From: Phlebotomus papatasi
Lineage: Eukaryota > Arthropoda > Insecta > Diptera > Psychodidae
Direction of reading: 5' to 3'
DNA: 64,000 bases
Assembly: GCF_024763615.1 (NCBI RefSeq)
Contig: NC_077224.1
Coordinates: forward strand, 49,486,712-49,550,711
The notes beneath the pieces were generated by a model. That model searched no databases. It was not told the origin of the DNA and was given only the letters and a program-made list of their open reading frames with translations. Positions 57,966 through 64,000 of this stretch are shown piece by piece. The position numbers and the translations under genes were made by a program. The number at the start of each line of letters is the position of its first letter. Positions within the stretch are counted from its first letter, which is position 1.

Positions 57966-58728
57966 GGGTTACATGGGCCAAATGACTGGAAAATACAATT
58001 ATTCTCTATTTTTTTTAACAGAATAAATTTTTATTTTAAAATTTTGTGCATATATATGTACAACATTTAAACTATATTTTCTGAAATTTTCATTTAAAAA
58101 TATTTAAAATTCAGTCGTTGGACCCTGATTTTCTTTTAACTTTTACTTTTAAACTCAATTTAAAAGGCAATTTTTGCATAATTAAAAAAATAATTCAAAA
58201 ATTGTGTTTTAAATTAAGTTTAAAATCTTCAGTTTGTGACATAACCTTTTCTCTACGTAAGATCATACATAACCTCAAATTCTAGAATACCAACTTTACA
58301 AAACAAAACAATTAGTTTTTATTATTGTCATTAAATTTCTTTTTCCCGGTTTCTTTACTTTTGGCATTTCTGTGACTTTAATTCTTATTTCTTTACAGTA
58401 TTTTTTTTGTTTTAAATATCTTTTCTCAAATTGGAAAGTATTCTAACCTTAAAAATTTATGTCATTTTTTCAAATAAATTTAAAAAAATGAAAATTCCAA
58501 AACTACCAAAATTTGCAATTAAATTTTTGTATAGAAAAAAAACAACATTTTTTAATCTAGATCATTTTCTTTTCCGTAAAGGACGCGTGGCACACCAGTG
58601 CCTCAGAAACAAAAACAATTTTTTGACTATAGAAAGATATTTTGTCCTTTTAATAATCCCAAAAATTAGTCTTTATTTTTAGGACACCGATGTCCCATTC
58701 GTCCTTCAAGGATTAAATCTCGTTTCTA
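57966..58728. other. Intronic AT-rich DNA
   Basis: Contains GGACGCGTGGCACACCAGTG near 58581 and an inverse-like GGACACCGATGTCCCATTC near 58682, which resemble GGGACGATTGTAACACCGGT near 59070; possibly an old TTAA-type element pair. No gene. Confidence 0.4.
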
Positions 58729-58960
58729 CCCTGAGAGAAATCCGAAAAAGTTAAAATAACATTCCAGAAATGTTTATTTTACCCTGCAGTATTGATCCGA
58801 AATCGGTGTAAATATTTTGGTTTCTGGGTGTAGTGGTTAAAGTTACCGTTTTTTCATGTTAATTTTACCCTTAAAAAGGTGTAAAAATAACATTAAAAAT
58901 GCTGATATATTTTTACACCTAAAAAGTGTTAAAGTTATAAGGAAAAAAAGTTGATCGCAC
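58729..58960 (+). mobile_element. CACTGAG MITE, copy 6, right end missing
   Basis: Starts CCCTGAGAGAAATCCG and follows the family consensus to GTTGATCGCACTG; the terminal CTTTTTTTCTCAGTG is lost. Confidence 0.8.
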
Positions 58961-59360
58961 TGTAGGATTTTTAAGTAATATTTTTTAGCTAGGATCGGAG
59001 AAACGGCTGTTCGACAAGGAACCCCTATTGACACTTTTGTCAAAATGTTGAAAATTATTTAACCCTTTAGGGACGATTGTAACACCGGTGTCCCATAAAG
59101 AAAATATTTTTTCCTGACTACCTGAAGTTATTTTTTTCTTATGTCTGTATATAATTGTAAAGTAGAAGGTTGAAGGAATCTAGAATATTTTTTGCAAGTC
59201 TCTAGCTATTTGCTATAGGCATTGAATAAATGAGCAGTAAAAAGTTAAAATTGATCAGTAACAAAAAAATTTGAAACAGTGATATTATCGTCCAAATTTT
59301 GGCAAAGGGAAAATGAGGGGCTTTTCACTCTATATGGAAATATTTTAAATGTTAAATATA
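58961..59360. other. Intronic DNA between MITE copy 6 and the Tc1-like element
   Basis: Includes TTAACCCTTTAGGGACG near 59060 (TTAA-type end fragment, similar to 38688) and two units of the GATCAGTAA minisatellite at about 59231-59265. Confidence 0.45.
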
Positions 59361-60064
59361 CAGTGAGTGTCAATAGTTTGTTGCCTAATGGATGTTTGAG
59401 AAATCAAATGAAAAAAATGATAGAAAAAAATACTTTTCCAAATTTTTCTTTTTGCAGATGAGTTCCTTGTAATCCGTAGATATTATTTATAGTTTTCAAA
59501 AAAATAATTAATTTTATTTCATATCAAAAATAATTGTTTTCCAAAAGTTGGTCATTTTTGAAAAATCAAAAGTTTGTTGCCTCATTAAAAAAACTAATTC
59601 AAAATGGTGAAAACGTGCAACCAACTTTATGTAAACCAGTTACATTTTGAGCTTATGTCATTTGATAGGCAAATGGTGGATTTGTACATTTTTAAGGCTG
59701 TCAATGTTAAATATATAGGTGTAAGAGTGATGATAAATAACAAGAAATAATCAGTTTTTTGATAATTCATAATTTAGGTTATAATGGCAAATTACAAAAA
59801 GTTGAAAGGTGGGATATTGTCCAGAGATACTGCTGGAAGGAATCGGCGTCGCTTAATTGCCAAATTTTATGGAAATTCATGAAAAGTTATACATAAAATG
59901 GTCAAATATTATAGTTATGAGGCACGAGTATACATCTGAAAAACGCTACTGGTAGACCCAGGGTTTCGACTCAAAAAGTCGATAACCGCATTCTAGGTAT
60001 CTCTGATAGTAACTCCATGATGTTTGCTTCAAAAATTCAGAGTCGGCTGGTTACAGAAGGCATA
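59361..60064 (+). pseudogene. Tc1-like transposon, left arm with transposase N-terminus
   Basis: Begins after TA with CAGTGAGTGTCAATAG. From ATG near 59784 it shows MANYKKLKGGILSRDTAGRN and RRRLIAKFYGNS, then a stop, KVIHKMVKYYSYEARVYI, and in another frame TGRPRVSTQKVDNRILGIS followed by KIQSRLVTEGI. These are the two N-terminal HTH halves with the GRPR linker of Tc1-like transposases. It is frameshifted and is cut at a TA by the pogo-like element at 60065. Confidence 0.75.
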
Positions 60065-61335
60065 GGGTGAACTTTGGAAAGTGGGACACTTAAGAAAAAT
60101 TTCAATTTGAAATACATTTTTGAGTTGGATAAATATTTATTTTTTTCATTTTCTTTGCGTCATGGGATTCCTTGTGAAGTATTCTAACAGAATTTTCACA
60201 ACTTTTATTACAAATTTCGACTGATTAATTGGAAAATTCAAACAATTCAGAAAAGAACACATTTTAAAAAGATGGACAAAATTTTGGAAAGTGGGACAAA
60301 AACTTTTGGAAAGGTGGACACAGATGGATATTAATGACAAAATAATTTATGAAATATGTACAAAAACCAATTGGTGTGGTTTTTCTGCGCAATACTTGCA
60401 TTGGATGGTTGTATGGTTATGCCCTTTTTCTCCTAGTGACGCTCAAGTAATCCAAATTACCAAGAACTTCCTGGACGTACCAACAAAAAGAGGTTCCGTA
60501 AATTTCAAACAGGTGCGCTGCAGTGTCCAGCAATTACATCTTTGATGAGGATACAATTTTTAGTACATTTCTTTACCCAAACTGCCCAGGTCCATTTCCA
60601 GGTGCTTCGGAAGTACTGCAGTACTGCAGTACTTGCCCTTTTCCAGGTTTTCCAGGTATTTTCGCTGACCAAACTGTCAAACAAGGTGGTATTGGGAATC
60701 TGGATGGCTTTGGTAGCCTTTCTCCAGGAGATTACCTCCTTAACAGCTACTACTGTTGTTGCAACTATATCTCCGGATACTTAGGGATGGTTTTCTTCCT
60801 TGTTGATGTGATTTCACTACACAAAAGTACCAAATTTATTCACAAAAACAACTTGTCCATGATTTCAAAAAAGTTGTTTTGAATGCAACACAAAATAAAA
60901 TCACTTTTTTCTCTTTTTAACTTAAATATTTCACAAATATTTTTTATTCACGTTTTAAATGGATGTATATCCTTTAAATTTCACTGCGCACTTAATAATA
61001 AATCACAAATTTTGCCAAGAAATCAAGCAAAAGACTTTGAGATTTTCCTATCAACTTCCATAATAAATAGAGAAAATGACAGCTACCGCGTTAAGGTTAC
61101 GAACATCACGCATGCAATACATTTTTCAAATTCTTTTTGCAAGTCACTCTTTTATTGTTTAGTAACGCCTTTTGCATTTTTAACTTTTCAAATAATCACA
61201 AAATTAGGATTAATATTCGTTTGATCGAAAATTATAATATTTAATTGGTTTATTATCAAATTTTGAGGGAGGTGTCCCACATTTCACATTGCTTGGTCCC
61301 ACTTTCCAAACTGTCTCACATTCCAAATTTTACCC
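60065..61335 (-). mobile_element. pogo-like element inserted in the Tc1-like element
   Basis: 1,271 bp flanked by TA. Ends GGGTGAACTTTGGAAAGTGG and (inverse) GGGTAAAATTTGGAATGTGA, with further GGAAAGTGGGAC copies inside both. The left 750 bp matches 32593-33345. Coding remnant is on the minus strand (next entry). Confidence 0.75.
60600..60780 (-). pseudogene. psq-type HTH remnant of a pogo-like transposase
   Basis: Minus frame reads VSGDIVATTVVAVKEVISWR, then KATKAIQIPNTTLFDSLVSE, then NTWKTWKRAS. The IPNTTLFD stretch is the recognition-helix signature of HTH_psq (usual form xIPxSTLxxR, family knowledge). There is a stop immediately upstream and no catalytic domain downstream. Confidence 0.6.
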
Positions 61336-61337
61336 TA

Positions 61338-61746
61338 CAGGCTTCAAAACCAACCGCAAGTTCATGAAAGTGGTAAGAATAATTACTTGGTTTGCAGGTT
61401 TCCATTGGTAAACAAAACCAATCTGGTTGAAAGGTTGTAAATTCACTTGGAGCATGCTAAAAACGTAAAAATACAACCTCTTACGCAGTTTGGTTTTGCT
61501 TACCAATGAAATCTTTCGAGCCAAGTACCTATTCTTATATTTTCTTTAATTTTGAGTTTGATTTTCGAAGCATTTGAAGCCTGTATGCCTTCTGTAACCA
61601 GCCGACTTTGAATTTTTGAAGCAAACATCATGGGGTTACTATCAGAGATACCTAGAATGTGGTTATCGACTTTTTGAGTCGAAACCCTGGGTCTACCAGT
61701 AGCGTTTTTCAGATGTACTCGTGCCTCATAACATTGACACTCACTG
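61338..61746 (-). pseudogene. Tc1-like transposon, inverted right arm and loop
   Basis: Minus strand: ends CAGTGAGTGTCAATG at 61746 next to TA, then jumps directly to the GRPR/HTH region matching 59925-60064, then ARKISLVSKTKLRKRLYF and a decayed continuation. Thus the locus holds two inverted copies of the transposase 5' half sharing outer TA-flanked ends. About 560 bp of leader is deleted here relative to the left arm. Confidence 0.7.
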
Positions 61747-61806
61747 TATAAATTAGGCCCGTTTTTGTAAAGATTTAAGTTTTTTACCGACCATAATTAG
61801 ATATTA

Positions 61807-63582
61807 GGTGAGATTCTTAACAATCTCACCTACTATAATCCTAACAAAATTTCATGTCGTCCGATCGACCTCAAACTTAGCCAAAATGTGTTTCAGCACT
61901 TCCTGATCACGAATATATATGTGGCTATTTTACGTTCCCGGCCGGCCGCTCTTTGGAGCTTAATAGCTCCTAAACTAAAAAAGATATTGACTTGCGGTTT
62001 TCGGCAAAGGTTATATATCGGGTGAAAATTGCAACTTGGTGTATTGACCCCCCACCCCCCACCCCTCCTTCCGCCATTTTGAAGACCCCCATTTTTTTGT
62101 TTTCTCAATAGCTCCGCCCCTATGGCATCGAGCGGGCTCAAATTTTAGTATGTTATAGCTGGGCCTTAGAGCTTTCCATCAATACCAAACTTAAGGTCCC
62201 CCGACCCCCCTGACCCGAGCTATAAGGGTCCAAAAAAAATTTCTTAAAATGGCCATTACTCCGGTTCTAATTGTCAGAATTTAAAAAGTGAGGGCTTTTT
62301 GGAAAGCTCTCGTAAAATGCCACTTCCCCTTCTAACATCGCAAGTTCATAAAACCACCGCTAGGGGCGCTTTTTTTAAAAAGAAAATTTTTAAATCTTAA
62401 AAGTTAAATAACTCAAAAATTCCATTGTGCATCGGGCTGAAATTTTAGTATGTTGTAGCCGTTGATTATACCTATCAAACAAAAAAAACCTTAAGTCGAT
62501 CTAAAACCCCTGACCCGAGCTATAAGGGGTCAAAGTTCGAACATTGACCGGCCTCTATCTCCGGTTCTAATTAACATAGCGGCCTAAATTTTACCTTTTT
62601 GGTTTCGTCTCGATGAGCACTTTCAGATGGAAGTTCAAAAAGTCACCATAGGTGGCGCTGTGATAGCGTCAAAATTCATCGAAATTCAAAGTCACTTTTC
62701 TCAAAAACGGCATTGTGCAAGTTAATGAAATTTTAGTATGTGTAGTCCAGTCTAGGACGTTTCCAAAATGGTGCGTATGCGCGCTGTGGTTTCAATAGAA
62801 CCGGAGATATGAGGGGTCAAAGTTCACAAAATTCAAAAAATCATATCTCCGGTTCTATGTGACCGATTTTGATGGGTGAGAGCTTAAACGAAAGATCTCA
62901 CCAAATGCTACAACTTTCTAGAATATTTGAACTTCGTGGGACCAACACCAGGGGCGCCACAGTCGAAAAACCAATTTCAATATCACATAACCTCAATTAT
63001 CTCGACTGTCGCTGAACCGATTTTGATGATTACTTCGACATAATTGTAGAGCACATTTGTCTCTACATTTCGTCCATACATCATTTTCCACTCAGACTAC
63101 GCTATCACTCCGATTTTGCCGTTTAAGTGTGAAAAAATTGATTTTTCCCATAATAACGCTTTGAAATCACTCAGATGCCAATTTGACTGCCTCTACTCCA
63201 CCAAGACACTTAAAATAGGGTTTTAAATGGAAAGTCCTGCAAAATACAACAATTCTTTGATATAGTTGAAGTTCAACAAATGACTACTTGGGGAACTCTG
63301 GATGAAAAAACGAGTTAAGAAACAAAAAACCTCGCTTATCTTGGCTTCTGAGTAATCGATGAGTTCAAGTTCTACGGCAAAATTATAGAGAACATTCTGG
63401 TCTACATTTCACCCATATAACACTTTTCTGTCAGTTCATCCAAATCCTTGATATTTTGGTTTAAATACAAAATTTGTATAATTTCACGAATTTGATTCAA
63501 GATAACTGAATGGCGACTCACAATTTCAGCTCTAAATCGAATTTGCATGCACTCCGAGTTAGCTCACGTTAAGAATCTCACC
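61807..63582. mobile_element. GGTGAG-ended 1.8-kb element with internal ~300-bp repeats
   Basis: TA-flanked (TA at 61805 and 63583) with perfect inverted ends GGTGAGATTCTTAAC. Internal phrases recur about every 300 bp: TTTTAGTATGTTATAGC (62144), TTTTAGTATGTTGTAGC (62444), TTTTAGTATGTGTAGTC (62731); CCTGACCCGAGCTATAAGG (62210 and 62510). It carries no coherent ORF. A fragment lies at 12159-12423. Confidence 0.75.
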
Positions 63583-64000
63583 TACATAAGCCGGTTAGGA
63601 TTATCTGTCCCTTTTACTGCTCATTTTTAATTTTGTACTGCCCATTTAGAATTTTTTACTGATCATTTGTTTTTTGCCTTTGCTATATAGTAAATATTTA
63701 AGCTCGAAAATGGCGAATTTTTAAATTCTCAAATCCATAATTGATTTTATTTATTTTTTATACTTCCAATTTTTTTAAAGCAAAACCGTTTTGGAAATAA
63801 AAACTGCAATACTCATACGTAATATTTTTCACTAAATCGAAAAATATTATTCATTGGTATTGTCAGAAAAATTACTTAAATTTTTGGGCTATTTTTGTCC
63901 CTATCGTTCATAGAAGCACAAAATACACCGAATCAGACTCTGTTGGACTTTCCAAGGTTAGATGTAAAACTTATTATTGATTATGTTTCTCAGTTTATTT
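63583..64000. other. Intronic DNA with a short minisatellite remnant
   Basis: 63615-63670 holds three units of the same ~20-bp minisatellite as in 17370-19045 (TTTTACTGCTCATTTTTAAT). Nothing else recognised. Confidence 0.5.

Overview
The window is AT-rich, intron-dominated eukaryotic DNA from an arthropod, most likely an insect and probably a fly. That placement is inferred from the insect-type BEL/Pao, Tc1, pogo and piggyBac-like elements, a tRNA-derived SINE and a Hecw-type gene; the species cannot be fixed from sequence alone. All recognisable host coding sequence is on the minus strand and belongs to one gene, a HECW/NEDL-type HECT E3 ubiquitin ligase. Three exons are visible: 55793-54620 (disordered N-terminal half), 19878-19080 (WW1 and the first strand of WW2) and 15429-15068 (rest of WW2 and the pre-HECT helical box). 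Their splice sites and phases fit together. The C2-coding 5' exons should lie beyond the right edge and the catalytic HECT exons beyond the left edge, so probably the whole window is inside this gene and everything else is intronic.

Layout: 1-15067 is intron with small transposons: Tc1-like, CACTGAG-type MITEs, a TTAA-flanked piggyBac-like element, a SINE fragment with a 16-bp target duplication, and a pogo-like element with a broken psq-type HTH. The 3.65-kb intron 15430-19079 is almost entirely minisatellite, arranged as a large inverted repeat. The 34.7-kb intron 19879-54619 is mostly one insertion of 29.8 kb (21781-51572). The intron right of 55794 carries MITEs, a pogo-like element nested in a palindromic Tc1-like element, and a 1.8-kb element with 17-bp inverted ends.

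The main discovery is the 29.8-kb insertion. Its ends are inverted repeats starting ACCTCCCTGAAG, and it is flanked by a perfect 9-bp duplication (TTTGATTAT). It splits one copy of a dispersed repeat whose halves align on either side to a less interrupted copy near 13 kb. It consists of two ~10-kb foldback-like elements in opposite orientation (21781-32542 and 41802-51572) enclosing 9.3 kb of unrelated DNA, including a BEL/Pao retroelement cut by a 500-N gap. Each foldback-like element has ~125-bp conserved ends, long subterminal arrays of two related 185/186-bp satellites facing inward, a GC-rich block, ~1.2-kb inner inverted arms and a short unique loop. No transposase ORF is visible in either. 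The architecture resembles Drosophila foldback (FB), Galileo and Tetris elements and FB-bounded composite transposons. The loop has the same orientation in both copies although the outer arms are swapped, which suggests loop flipping by arm-arm recombination. Assembly error is the main alternative because a gap lies between the two copies.
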